In this document: piece by piece, positions 34,504 to 45,944 of the stretch
Position numbering within the stretch: the first letter of the stretch is position 1
Layout: each line of letters begins with the position of its first letter
Assembly (NCBI GenBank): GCA_029990175.1
Contig: JARKIP010000049.1
Coordinates: 10,518,001-10,582,000 of the forward strand
Origin: Petunia secreta
Taxonomy: Eukaryota; Streptophyta; Magnoliopsida; Solanales; Solanaceae
Length of the DNA: 64,000 nt
Direction of reading: 5' to 3'
Notes under the pieces: generated by a model
Told to the model about the DNA's origin: nothing
The model's input: the letters and a program-made list of their open reading frames with translations, nothing else
The model's database searches: none
Translations under genes and position numbers: made by a program

Positions 34504-35399
34504 TTTGTTTCTGGCGGCGCATGTTTGGTCCCGTTTATGGTGTCAAATCCATACATTATTTCAACTAAAAATCAAAACAAGAGGATAATTCAATTTACTA
34601 AGTGACTCAACTCTTGAATTAAAAGCAGAAGAGGTTTTGGGACTTCTATTATCACAATAATGAGAACTTTGTATATTTTTGTTCCTCACCGAATCCCAAA
34701 GCAACTACGAATAGGCAATGAGTTATATTCATTGGGAGAAAGAGTGGAAACGTGAAGGAGGAAGAAGCATGAGAATGTCAGTTCATGATAAGTGGTGCTT
34801 AAAATATAAGAATTGGTTTAATTGGGTGAAAAAGATAATTGGCAGTTCTAGAAGGCCACCCAACTAACAACTTGTTTGAATTGGTGTTACCTATTATATT
34901 GTATCGTATTTTAATTGAATTATAGTATTCGTTTTGATTGGTATTCAAAGTTTATTGTTTTGTTAAATCCGTTATTACTTAATGACAAAAAAGAAATTTT
35001 ATGTAATGACCAATCTGTTGTGATTGTGTCGCTACCTTAATATTTAGTGTTACCCTTATTAAGTATTTAGTAATTCTATTTTACCCTTTAGAATACTAAC
35101 TATATGTCGACACTTCTTTTTGTAATATTGTAAGCTAATTCTTTATAGGACTAGTGCATGATATTAATAATTATGGAAAACAGTGCAATCTATCAAAATG
35201 TAAAAATATTACACATTATAAAACGATATGTAAATTATTATTTTTCGGGTTAAACATAAGCAAAATTTACACTACATACCTACCCAGCCCAAATTAATTA
35301 CTCTTGTCTACCTATTTTAAACTTCATATCTATTTGGACCAAAATAATTACTCACCCTACCCAAATAGATTATTCTCTCACGATCATATTTTAAATAGG
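34504..35399. other. Gene-free AT-rich region
   Basis: No ORF of note. 34868-34990 (ACAACTTGTTTGAATTGG...) resembles common plant MITE text but no paired ends are clear. Confidence 0.4.
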
Positions 35400-36148
35400 G
35401 GTTTTTACATAGGCTACCCGTCTCTTACCACACACATGCCAACCCTACCCCCATCCCCCATCTCCCCATTTCCCTACCGCCCAACCCAAGCGCCACCCAC
35501 CCCATCTGCCAACCTTCTATCCCATACCCCACCCTTACCGCCTTACCTTCATTTTTAGAGTGAAAAACCACCCATGCCCACCTCTATCAACACCCCACCA
35601 CCCGACTTCCTGCCTTCCACCCCAGCCAACACCAACCACCCACAACTCTCCACCCGCCCCTACCCCCATCTCACCTACTACCTCTCCACCTTCAACCTCA
35701 CCCCACACCTACCACACCTCTGCACCTTTATTTTAAGATCGAAACACTACCCACCCCCACCTCCTAAATAACTCCCTCACCCACCTACCCTACCCCTACC
35801 CGCACCTCCAACCCACCTCCTACCTCAACCCTACAACCTACAATCCACCCTCCACCTTTCTCCCCACCCTTCACCAGCATTTTCCACCTAACCCCTACCT
35901 TCGTACCTCACTCATGCCCACCACCCTGCTCTCACCTCTACCTCCCCACCATTTTTAGATCGAAATATCACCCACCCCCACCCCCACCACCTACTACTAC
36001 CCCTAACCTCATCTCCTACCTTCCCCCCTCGCCCCCCAAGCCCCACCCTCTATTTCAACCCCAACTCTCTACCCCTTTCATCCCAAAACTACCTATCTCC
36101 CCACCACCAACTCCCACCCTCACCCCCTACCTTCCCATCGACCTCCTA
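35400..36148. repeat. C-rich low-complexity tract with degenerate tandem units
   Basis: About 750 bp with strongly biased C content on this strand (CCACCCCCACC words). A short landmark, TTTTTAGATCGAAA-like, recurs at about 35552, 35731 and 35951, suggesting degraded ~180-220-bp units. Pro/Thr-rich open frames across it follow from composition only. It ends exactly at the LTR of element H. Confidence 0.7.
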
Positions 36149-36853
36149 TGATAAGGCGAAAATCACCAAAAGACCCTTCACACGGAGCCAAGCTAAGGAG
36201 ATTCAAGGAGTGCATTTACACTTGGTGAGGAAGGGACTCGAAGAAGGAAGCGATTGGAGGCTGTTCCGGATGATCAAGGCTCCGGCGCCCTGCCTAAAAG
36301 GCCTAAGCGTCCCGCCTGAGGAGCCAGGTGCTCCACCCTGAGAAGCAGGCCTCCAGGCGCTCCGCCTAGCCCACCCCACCCCATTGGTAATTTTTTTAGG
36401 CGCTCCGCCCGGATTGCTGAAGGGCGAGATTTTGAGTGTTTAATGACTCTTTTGGCCCTGCGTAGTGTTTTAACTTAAGGCCTAATATGAGGGTATCTTA
36501 GACCTTTCACTAAAGCTTGGCAAACCCTTATAAATAGCCTAGTGTAGCCTATTTCATTACTTAGCTAATTTTGATGAATGATGAATATTGTAAGAGTTGA
36601 ACTCTTGTGAATGAATGGACCTTGTTTTTGGGACTTGTCTTCTTCTAGCGGATCTAGATCAACATCAACCCCTCTCCGATCATTCTACTTGCGGGTTCCG
36701 GGTGTAACTCGAGGGTAGTTGCCTAGTGTAGGTATTCCTTGACAATCTCCCGGCGCGTATCGAAACTAGTTCTTCGATACTACTTGGGTTATTCGTTCGA
36801 GCCACGTCTCGCTTTTATCTTTACTTTATCTTTTCCGTATTTGATCCTTATCA
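36149..36853 (+). repeat. 5' LTR of truncated element H
   Basis: 705 bp, TGATAAGGCGAAAATC...CCTTATCA, followed by the primer site TTTGGTATCAGATC (36855 on). The LTR start encodes the RPFTRSQAKEIQGVHLHLVR tail seen in the intact element. Boxes AGGCGCTCCGCC at 36290-36420; TATA motif CTTATAAATAG (36528-36538). No second LTR is present. Confidence 0.85.
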
Positions 36854-38044
36854 GTTTGGTATCAGATCAAGGCTCGAATTTTATTTCTACAAACCTCCGA
36901 CCCTTAATTCTTCGTGCCTAGTATCTTTTCTTTTAGTTTCTTGTCGTTGAAGTTATTAGAAAGAAGAAAAAAACAAAAAAATTGAAAAAGTTGAAAATCT
37001 AAAAATTTGACATAACTTTTTGATGTGTTTGATTCATGTTATGAGTGTTATTTGAGATTGATCCTTATTGAAAACCCGTCGTTTGGGTACCTAAATCTCG
37101 TTGTTTGGATTGGTATTACGAAAATTGAAGATTTGAAACCCCAATTTTCTTAAACCCTTGATAAAACCCTTGTTCTTGATGATTTTAGTTGATTCTTGGG
37201 TTGATTGATTGTTGATTGTGGATTTGATTATCAGGTTTTGTTCTAGATTGGAAAAACGAACGATTTGATACCAATTTTGTGAGATTTGGAGTTGTATAAC
37301 ATGAAATTTGAAGAATCAAGCCCACTTTTGAAACCCTTTTTGAAAACCCTCTTTGAATCTTTAATTGATGATCGTGTATTGATTGTTGGGTGTTTGGGTG
37401 TTATAATCATTGGGGTTTGAAGAAGATATCAATATACAACTTTGGGTACCTTGGATTTGTGCAAAACATGGTGAAATCGATCAAAAAATTGGGTTGAAAT
37501 TGAAGAAAAACGGAGTTGGAAGAACAGAGGCCCGAGCTCCAGGTGCTCCGCCTGAAACCCAGGCGCTCCGCCTGGCCTCCTCAACTGGTGATTTGTGAGG
37601 CGCTCCGCCCACCCTTTGGGCGCTCCGCCTAGATCACTGAAGGTTGGTTTGGGTAGTTTTTCCTAGGATTTCTTGTTTCTTTGTTTGCTTAACCTCTAAC
37701 TAGTGCTTATCTAAGTAACTTCCTACTTAATTGGCACTAGTCCTTGATGCTTTAAGGCGACTTGTCCCTAGATTGGAGAGTAGAACTCTAAGAAGATTTG
37801 TAGATCCTTTTGACTCAAGTCCTTACTTTAAGGAGCGTATTGTCCATTGACTCCACTCACCCCGAAGTACACTTGACTTGTGGATAGTTTGACTGAGTTG
37901 AGGAATTGTTGTTCATCTACGTGAAGCTTCTAGATTCAAGTTCGAGTGAAATATCCATCACCACTAAATGAGTGAACCGAGTGAAACACAAGTGAGGGTG
38001 TGTGTGAGGTGATTTCACTAATGTTTGTTCTTCTTGTAGGTACA
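36854..38044 (+). other. Leader of element H with primer site and GC boxes
   Basis: Primer site TGGTATCAGA (36857-36866), then a T/A-rich leader without ORF, four AGGCGCTCCGCC boxes (37538-37635), then gag. The layout matches 7772-9007. Confidence 0.8.
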
Positions 38045-38778
38045 ATGGCCAACGAAGGTAAAGATTTCGTAAAGAATGCTTTGGCTAGTATCCTTGCTAA
38101 AATGGATATTATGAGCCAAAGATTGAAACTCTTGAAAGGGTGACCTCAAGTACCCAAGTTGAGCAAGGGACCCTGAGTGTCCAAGTTGAGAAAGGGACCC
38201 CGAGTTTCCAAGTTGATAAAGGGACCCCGAGTGTCCAAGTTGAAGCCGGTGAAGGTATAAGTAGTACAAACTTTACCCCGGAACAAGTTGTTGAATTTCT
38301 TAGGCAACAACGGGTAAAGGAAGATCGTGATAGAAATGAACAAGTGTTGGGCAATCCCTAACGAGTGGGCATTCCCCACCTATTGGGCAATCCTCAACTT
38401 TTGGGAAATCCCAAAAGAAACATTACACTTCCAAGAGCCATTCGAAATGTTCTAGCTCTTGAGCAAGTTAATGAAGCTCAAGAAGGGGAGGAGGAAGAGT
38501 ATGGTGGTAGTGACTATGGAGCTCCTAACCCGAATGGGAGAGCCATGAATTGGAGTTGTAATTTGAATAGGGGTAGAGACCGAGATCGAGGTCAACCCAT
38601 GGGGAATGTTGGGAGTAATGCTAGAAGGGATTTTGGTGATTATAGAGACAACTTTGGAGGCCGACCAGAGCCTTAGTAAGGGGGTCGTGATAACAACAAT
38701 CTCAATAGTGTTAAGCTCACCATTTCTTCCTTCAAAGGGAGTAGTGACCCGGTTGAGTACATTGATTGGAAGTTGTAG
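38045..38778 (+). pseudogene. gag N-terminal fragment of element H
   Basis: ATG opens MANEGKDFVKNALASILAKM, then the frame slips and resumes with the repeat VQVEKGTPS (three to four 27-bp copies, 38160-38245), NFTPEQVVEFLRQQRVKEDR, LGNP repeats, an RG-rich part and LNSVKLTISSFKGSSDPVEYIDW, then ends abruptly near 38778. It aligns with 7771-7080 of the intact element. One frameshift near 38130 and stops at 38359 and 38674 make it non-coding; everything downstream is deleted. Confidence 0.85.
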
Positions 38779-39233
38779 CAATACTTAAGTGACTTTACAC
38801 AACAAAATAAAGAAAAATAACTTCCCATAATTTAGTACTACATTATTTGATAAATAATTGTATTGAGTGAAAAATTACTGAGGCCTTGAGCAAAGGCGCA
38901 AGACTTGATTCAAGTCGACCTTATGAGGCGAACCCACGAGGGGGGATGACATGACCCTCTGCCTCGGAAAGTCAACTCGGGAAAGAAGAAAAATCGAGTC
39001 CAAAGTACAGAGCTCGGAATGATCACTACGACCACATGGTCCCTGAGCAAGTATGACACCTCGCCAAAATGAGGCCTGGTCTCTGTAATCATCGACCGTT
39101 GCTCAGGCATTTAAGAAGAAGATCCTGGGCTGACCACGATCAAAAGCAGAGTAATTGCCATAAAAGTATGATTATTATGGCTATAATGTCACTTTTCTTG
39201 TCAACTATGAATATGATTCATTTGTAACTAAGG
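38779..39233. other. Unassigned region
   Basis: No ORF or recognised repeat; moderately GC-rich in the middle (38880-39130), possibly old LTR sequence. Confidence 0.3.
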
Positions 39234-40363
39234 GTAAAAATTTCACGCAGGAGCCTGTTTGGCGCGCGCTAATTGATTTGTAGCCGTCAAAAATAAATTC
39301 GCTGAGAAATAGCTACCTCCGGACAAGTCCCAGTTTAAATACTGGGGCTTTAAGCAAGTTTTGTTCAAAGCCCCAATATTTATACTGGGAAGCTTCAGTA
39401 AACTAACCGCAGTATAAAATACTGGGGCTTTGAACAAAACCTTATGAGACTTTGTATAAAGATTCAAAGCCCCAATATTTTGTTATGAGACTGAAACTTT
39501 ATATATAAAGTCCCATAACAAAATAAATGAGACCTTTAAACATGTTAGTTCAAGGTCCCATTATTTTTGTTATGGATTATTTGTTTATGGGACTTTGTAT
39601 AAAGCTTCAGTTCCATAACAAAATATTGGGGCTTTGAACAACTAGTATGAGGTGTTTTTCCAACGCTAATGGAGCGTAAGTGTGCGAGCGAATTTTTGGC
39701 TATTTCTTAATTAATTTTGAAACGGTGGATAAAACTTTTTGACTGCGTCCAAAAATGGCTACGCATCAAAATTTCACTAACTAAGGAGATCATCGAGAAA
39801 TAAAAAGGAAAATTTTGATCACTAGCCATTTTTGGACGCGCTCATTGGGGACTATCCACCGTTTCCAAATTCATTGAAGAATAGCCAAAAATTCGCGCGC
39901 ACACTTAAGCTCCATTAGCGTTGGAAAAACACCCCAGACTAGTCCCATAACATAATACTGGGGCTGTGAACAAAACTTGTTCTAAGCCCCAACATTTTGT
40001 TATGGGTTATGGGACTTTATATATAAAGCTTCAGTCCCATAACAAAATGTTGGGGCTTTGAACAAGTTTTGTTCACTTGTTCAAAGCCCCAACATTTTGT
40101 TATGAGACTGAAGCTTTATAAAAAGTCTCATAACAAAATGTTGGGGCCTTGAACAAAACTTGTTCAAAACCCAAGTATTTTATACTGGGGTTAGTTTACT
40201 GAAGCTTACCAGTATAAATACTGGGGCTTTAAACAAGTTTTGTTCAAGGCCCCAGTATTTATACTGGGATTTGTCCGGAGGTGGCTATTTCTCAGCGAAT
40301 TTGTTTTTGACGGCTACAAATCAATTAAAGTGCGCCAAACAGGGCACTGCACGAAATTTTTAC
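39234..40363. mobile_element. Foldback-type non-autonomous DNA element
   Basis: 1,130 bp. Long inverted ends: GTAAAAATTTCACGCAGGAG... (39234) pairs with ...GGCACTGCACGAAATTTTTAC (40363), continuing through TGTTTGGCGC and TTGATTTGTAGCCGTC. Between them are many short hairpin units built from ATACTGGGGCTTTGAACAAA and its complement, often joined to TTTTGTTATGGGACT. A second inverted pair (39655-39782 with 39806-39945) sits in the centre. No ORF and no clear target duplication. Confidence 0.85.
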
Positions 40364-43300
40364 GAAATAAAATACTTGACTTATATTCTTAAACTTTGTC
40401 TCATTTTATCAGCTCATTTATTTCTTGTCTCGTTTATTCCATTAAGCTTTTGTCTCGTTTAAATTCAATCTTAATTTGATCATAACTTTGATACAAATAA
40501 ATTATCAATCAACCCCAAAATAAATTGGATTTGTTGCCCTATCTCAATTTAGACCAACACAATAATAAAGAAAGGTGAATTTATTATATGGTTTCTAATA
40601 ATTGATTGACCATATAAGCAACCTTTAAAAATTCTTATTAGACTAAGTACAGTAATGAAAAAAAAGTTAAGAAGGATGTGATGTCTAATACGAGTACTAC
40701 TTACTATTTCGATCTTCAACACGAGACGAAGAACATGGACACCATTTTCATGATTTCATCGGCCGATAAAGATGCAAGCCGTACAAAGAGTCACATTTGG
40801 TGCAGTTTGCACGTCTCCTAGTTAGCTATTTAATTGTAATTTTTCTTGATGAATATAACTAATGAAGGTTCTCTGAAGGCCCGAAGTGTAGGGATTTTTA
40901 ACTCTATACCCATGAAATTTAAAGTATTTACAAGTCATACCCATTAAAAATTATACTACTCATAAAATTAAAAATATTTAACCAACCTATCTATTTATTA
41001 TTGTATACCTTTGTTATGCTTTATAAGTGTATACCTTTATGGTATACTGCATAAATTATGGTATAAAAGTCTGGCGGGCCATTTATTACTGTATACCTTT
41101 GTTATACCTTAGTATATGTGTGTACCTTTATAGTATACTGCATAAACTATGGCGTACAAGTCTGGATAGGTAGAGTGGATAAATAATTTAGTGGGTAGGT
41201 CGGGTAATATTTGAAAGTAGGGGGTAGTGGCTGTAATTATTTTAGGTTTTGTGAGATTTTTTGTAAGTGTCCCTAAAGTTTTTGAATATTGTAGGTGTAA
41301 CATTAAGTATTTAATCAACGTCAATAAATTTAATTTGATGAGCCTGACTTGTGTTATATGTATTTAAAAAGGGATAATTACACTAAAAGACAAGTAAAAG
41401 ACGGAAATTACCAAAAGTGATCCATATTTTCGATTCTTACCCGATCTGTCACTCTTTTCCCGAGATAGCAGTCTACCGCAAGTTTATACAATTTTATACA
41501 AATTTGTACACGTGTATAAAATTGTATAAGTATGTATATGCGAGTGAATAAATATATATATTAAGGATGTTTATATGAATTTTTACTTTTTTTTTGTGTA
41601 TATTTTTGTATTTCTCTCATTACTATGCATATATATATAAAATTTATTTTTTGGGGGGAGATTTGTGTGTATAAACTTGTCCAAAATAATGTTAGACGCA
41701 ATAAACAACATAAATTCAGAAAAATACAAAAAAGTAACGACACCGCTGGTCGGGGAGGGTGTCTGCCGGCGGCTTAGTGGCTGGGGAGGGGGAGATTTGC
41801 TAGCTAGGGTATTTTTTATGAAGGATTGCTAAAATTTGTAATTTTAGGGATGTGTGTTATGTATGAAAAAAAAATATAACCTCCTATTTATAATTTTGGA
41901 TAGTGGACTGCCTATTTTTGAAAATTTTCTATCTAAAAAAGATAGGGAGAATATATTGAAAATAAATCCATAACATGTACTATTATGGGCGGTGCAGTGG
42001 GCCGTGCTTTTGGATATTCTGGAACTCTCCATGATCTTTAAATCTTGATTTTATTAATTAGTTTATTTAAGGGTGTAATCTCTCTTAAAATAAAGGATTA
42101 AGATGCAAACCTTCGCTGGTTGAAATGGAATTAAATAAAGGAAAGCTTGATAAATAAGGTTAAATTTGAGCTTAATTAGGTGTTAGCTTTTAAGTAAAGT
42201 GTGTTCTTTTGTCAAATCCAGCACATTATGTCTTGTATTATGGCAACACTAGTAGTAGTTCTTTTACATTAGGTCCCTTTTATCTCTCTCATTTTATTTT
42301 TTGGGACAATGCTCAAAAGAATATGAATTTTGTATTCTTCCTTGAAACCAATTTGAGAAGAGAGTGTTTGGTAGAAATTGTTTTCTGGTGAAAATATTTT
42401 TCAACGTGTAGATTGTTGATTTTTTTTTTTTCTCCATGAGTATGTGTTGGAAGAACAGAGAATGGTTCATATCAAAAGTGTAAGTGGCTTATGCCTTTTT
42501 AATTACAGTAAAATTTACTATATATTTTTTTTTTTCAATAGCTCTAACAAGCTCTTGATGAGTTAGTTACTCCTATTAATTTTCTGTCACATTGTTTTCT
42601 ACTCCATAGATCTTTTATTGATGAAGTTGATGAACTGTCTTTTCTATATTTATTTAAGGACTAAACTTTCAGATTCTAAGAATAGTAAAATGACATGATA
42701 CAATTACTATACAAAAGCTGTGGCGCAGTTTGGGTCTATAGTCTACAGGCTTGACTTTGACATAAGATTCTGCAGCTGTATGAGCTGTGATACAGTAAGA
42801 AATCCACTCATTAACTTCTACTAGTAATTTGAGCATAATAAATACTCCGTACTTGCAAGGACCATAGGACCATCTAGGTGAACAACCAAATTTAGCTGTC
42901 GTTTGGATTATATTATTAACTCCTGTTTGCACGGAGAATTTGGGCACATTCAAAAACAATGTTTGTTTGTAGATTTTAGCTAGTTTTTGAAAAATCTGTG
43001 AAATAATATTTTCAAATTCCAAAAATCGATTGGATGAAAAAACTTGCTTAGCACAAAACTTTAATTTTCTTTTCAAATAAAATACATGTCCAAACACAAC
43101 TTTAAATTTCATAAGTATTTTTCAAATCAATTTTAAAAATCAAAATTTTCAACCAATTCTATTTCCAAATGCTAGATTAGTGTTTTGAAATATAAAAATA
43201 GTATGGGTACAAGTTGGTTTTGAGAAAGAATTTATACTTTTTTTCCTAAAAAAAGAACATTTGATGGAGCTTGAGTTACAAAAATCATTTTTTTTCTCTG

Positions 43301-43480
43301 GTTAATACTCCAATTATTATGGTTTAGGGGAAGTTTTGCAGACGGAGATTGTGTCTTCTAACAACATTTAACCCATTATGAGAATTTTTGAACATCAAAA
43401 AGTTTGAAATATCTTCATCAAACTAATACAAAAGAGAAAGATCCTTTTTCCAACAAATAATTCTAGAGATATTAGCCTAG
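40364..43480. other. Gene-free AT-rich interval
   Basis: No credible gene. It holds a direct repeat of ~82 bp (41006-41087 and 41091-41170, TATACCTTTGTTATRC...ACAAGTCTGG), a perfect 16-bp-arm hairpin (41484-41499 with 41513-41528, TTATACAATTTTATAC) and T runs near 42420 and 42522. Confidence 0.5.
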
Positions 43481-43980
43481 TGTGATGATCCGCCGCGTCA
43501 TCATGCCATGTAGGCTCCATGTAGGCACATCGTCTTGCCATGTGGAAGCTTATATATAAAGGAGTCTAGCACTTAATGAAATATTCTAGAGAGATGGTGA
43601 AAAGCTTCCCCTAAAAAGACTCTAGATCCTTATGAATATGTATGGAAAAAATATCTTAGCATACCTTGGAATATTCTAACTAGGAAGATTATTCTAAAGA
43701 GGGACTTCTTTGTAAATATGGAGGGACTTGTAGAACAACTATTATTTGCACACTAGTTCTTATGAGAGTAGTATAAATAGAGGGGTCATTCATTTCTAAA
43801 CCATCAAGCAATCAAACAACATTCTTCCAAATAATAAAAAGCTTCCTTTGGCAATTCTCTCTTGTTCATTTCCATTCTCTTAGCGATCCTTAGTGATCTC
43901 AGATGACTTGGCATAGCAAGATCGTGAACAAATTGTCAAGTGTCGCACGATTCACTTAGCTCAAGATTAAGGTCGTGACA
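43481..43980 (+). repeat. Probable LTR remnant or solo LTR
   Basis: About 500 bp, starting TGTGATGATCCGCCGCGTCATC and ending near GGTCGTGACA, with a TATA motif (GTATAAATAGAGG, 43768-43780) followed by TCAAGCAATCAAACAACATT, as expected of a transcription start region. No target duplication was found and the boundaries are approximate. A decayed promoter of unknown origin is the alternative. Confidence 0.4.
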
Positions 43981-44247
43981 CTCGGCCGACCTCGTTAGAG
44001 GAAGTGGATCATGAACCACATTTGTGATATGATGTGTGTTCGGGCCGGTTTTGGCATTTCGTTCAGGTTCTAGCCAGTAAATTTTATTGGCAAAAACAAC
44101 TTATTTCGTGTCCTTGCCCTATTCTCTTTTTAAAAAGTTCTTGTTATGCCCCAATTGCAAACATGAAAGTTTGAATTTATAAGCTATATATGCCTAAGGT
44201 TTTGTAGTTGAAAGTTGCTATGCCCAATTTCAAATATGAAGGTTTGG

Positions 44248-44565
44248 GATGTGTTTGGTATGGGGAAAAATATTTTTCCCATTTTCTTATGTTTGGGTGG
44301 CTTATGTGTTTGGAAAATATTTTCTTGAAATGTTCATTTTCCTCCAAATAAAGGAAAATATTTTCCTAAAAAATTGGGGGAAAACATTTTTCTTGAACAC
44401 ACAAAATCCTAATCCCCCACCCATCACCATCCTAAGTTCTTCAGCTCCCCCACCACCTCCTCTCTTTTTTTCTATTTAGATACCAAACACAAAAAAATTA
44501 GTAAAATCATACTTATTTTACAAGAAATTATTTTCCATTATTTTTCTTTGTACCAAACACACATT
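44248..44565. mobile_element. Short TIR element (MITE)
   Basis: About 318 bp bounded by GATGTGTTTGGTA and its complement TACCAAACACACAT (one mismatch/indel), with further inverted matches inside (GGAAAATATTTTC). No coding potential; target duplication unclear. Confidence 0.6.
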
Positions 44566-45445
44566 TGAAGTTGAAAGTTACTAGGCTCAATTTTAAACTT
44601 GAAGGTTGAAAATTGCCTATGCATTGCTATGTCCAGGTTTGATGTTTTAAGTTACCTATGCTCACTCCTCAAACCTTCATATGGGAAGGAACTGACCTTT
44701 ATGGTTGAAGTTAAGAATCAACCTTCAGGATTGAAGTAAAAATCGAAGGTCTGAAGTTAAAGAATCAAAGATTTTTTATTTTTTATTTTAAATAGAAAAC
44801 CCCACACCTTCTCATCTCTCGGATCAAATAGTGTCCCTCCCACTTTTTGTTCCTACGGTGGCTCGAACCCAACCTTCAGGATTGAAGTTAAAAATCAAAG
44901 GTTTGAAGTTCACGTTAATAGCTAAAAATTAAATGGTTTAAAGAATTTGCAAAAATTCTAAATGATGCGCCCAAATTAAATGGGCTATTTCTGCATGATC
45001 CCCAAATGATGTAGCCCAACAATTTGTTGTTGGACTCGTTTGTTAGGGGGTAAATTACAAAATTATGACATCTAAGCAGTGGTTTGCTTTATTGACCCTA
45101 TTAAATTAGTTTTGCAAGAATGACCCCCGCTAGCTTTAATAAATATATTCCGAACTGAAATACCCCTACGAAATCTTATAATGATGCATACATCTCGCCT
45201 GCCCTCACTTTCTCGTGAGTGTTGTCTCATAGTCTATATATCAACTTCTTAAGTTGGCTTTATCGTACTTGAAATTTGACCCCAATAGCCTAAAGATAAG
45301 CAAAGCGGCAGGCCTCTACAAAAGGCCGCCCACAAGTGACTGCAGAAACTATAAAAAAGTTGTAGGAGAAGTTTACATAAATATCCGCCATCAACAAATA
45401 TTTACTTTTAGCTGTCCATAAATTTTTCTATCCAAAAACTTAATA
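44566..45445. other. Gene-free interval with a repeated phrase
   Basis: ACCTTCAGGATTGAAGT...TGAAGTT occurs at 44718-44760 and 44873-44911. No gene seen. Confidence 0.4.
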
Positions 45446-45704
45446 CTCCCTTCGTTTCAAAAAGGATGAACCTATTACTATTTGAAGGGTCAAACAAGAT
45501 TATATTTGACCACATGTCTTACAAATATTTTCTAACTATTTTGAATTGTTAACTATTGTGACTTATAGTATTTTTCATGTAGTTTCTAAATATGTAAATT
45601 TTATTTCAAAAAATTTAAAAATTCGATGTGCAAATTCCCGGTCAAAATTAGTTAATTTGACCCTCGTACTCCGCAAATGTTCATCCTTTTTGAAACGGAG
45701 GGAG
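45446..45704. mobile_element. Stowaway-type MITE
   Basis: 259 bp, ends CTCCCTTCGTTTCAAAAAGG / CCTTTTTGAAACGGAGGGAG, flanked by TA on both sides. Terminal motif CTCCCTCCGTTTCA and TA duplication are diagnostic of Tc1/mariner-derived Stowaway elements. Confidence 0.93.
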
Positions 45705-45719
45705 TACATAAATTTATAT

Positions 45720-45855
45720 CCAAAATATTTAAAATATATTAAATATATATCCAAAATATATATTAAATATATATTGAATATATATTAAATATATATATCC
45801 GAATTACATAATATTAAATATATATTCAAAATATTTAAAATATATTCATGATTAT
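45720..45855. repeat. AT-rich minisatellite
   Basis: Repeats of AAATATATATTCAAAATAT-like units (ATATATTAAATATATATCC). Confidence 0.7.
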
Positions 45856-45944
45856 GGAAAGAAAGAAATAATAAAAGGTGGACAAAAACAGTAATTATTC
45901 TTTAATAATGGTTATGTGGCGTAATTTTCGTGTTGTAAATATAG

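Noticed and set aside
35304..35771. Pro/Thr-rich open frames on the + strand
   Set aside because: They follow from C-rich composition; no start context, domain or conserved wording.
42669..43112. 147-codon minus-strand frame
   Set aside because: No domain, low-complexity Phe/Lys composition typical of AT-rich DNA.
43481..43980. Confident solo LTR with target duplication
   Set aside because: No duplication could be found for any pair of likely ends, so kept only as probable.
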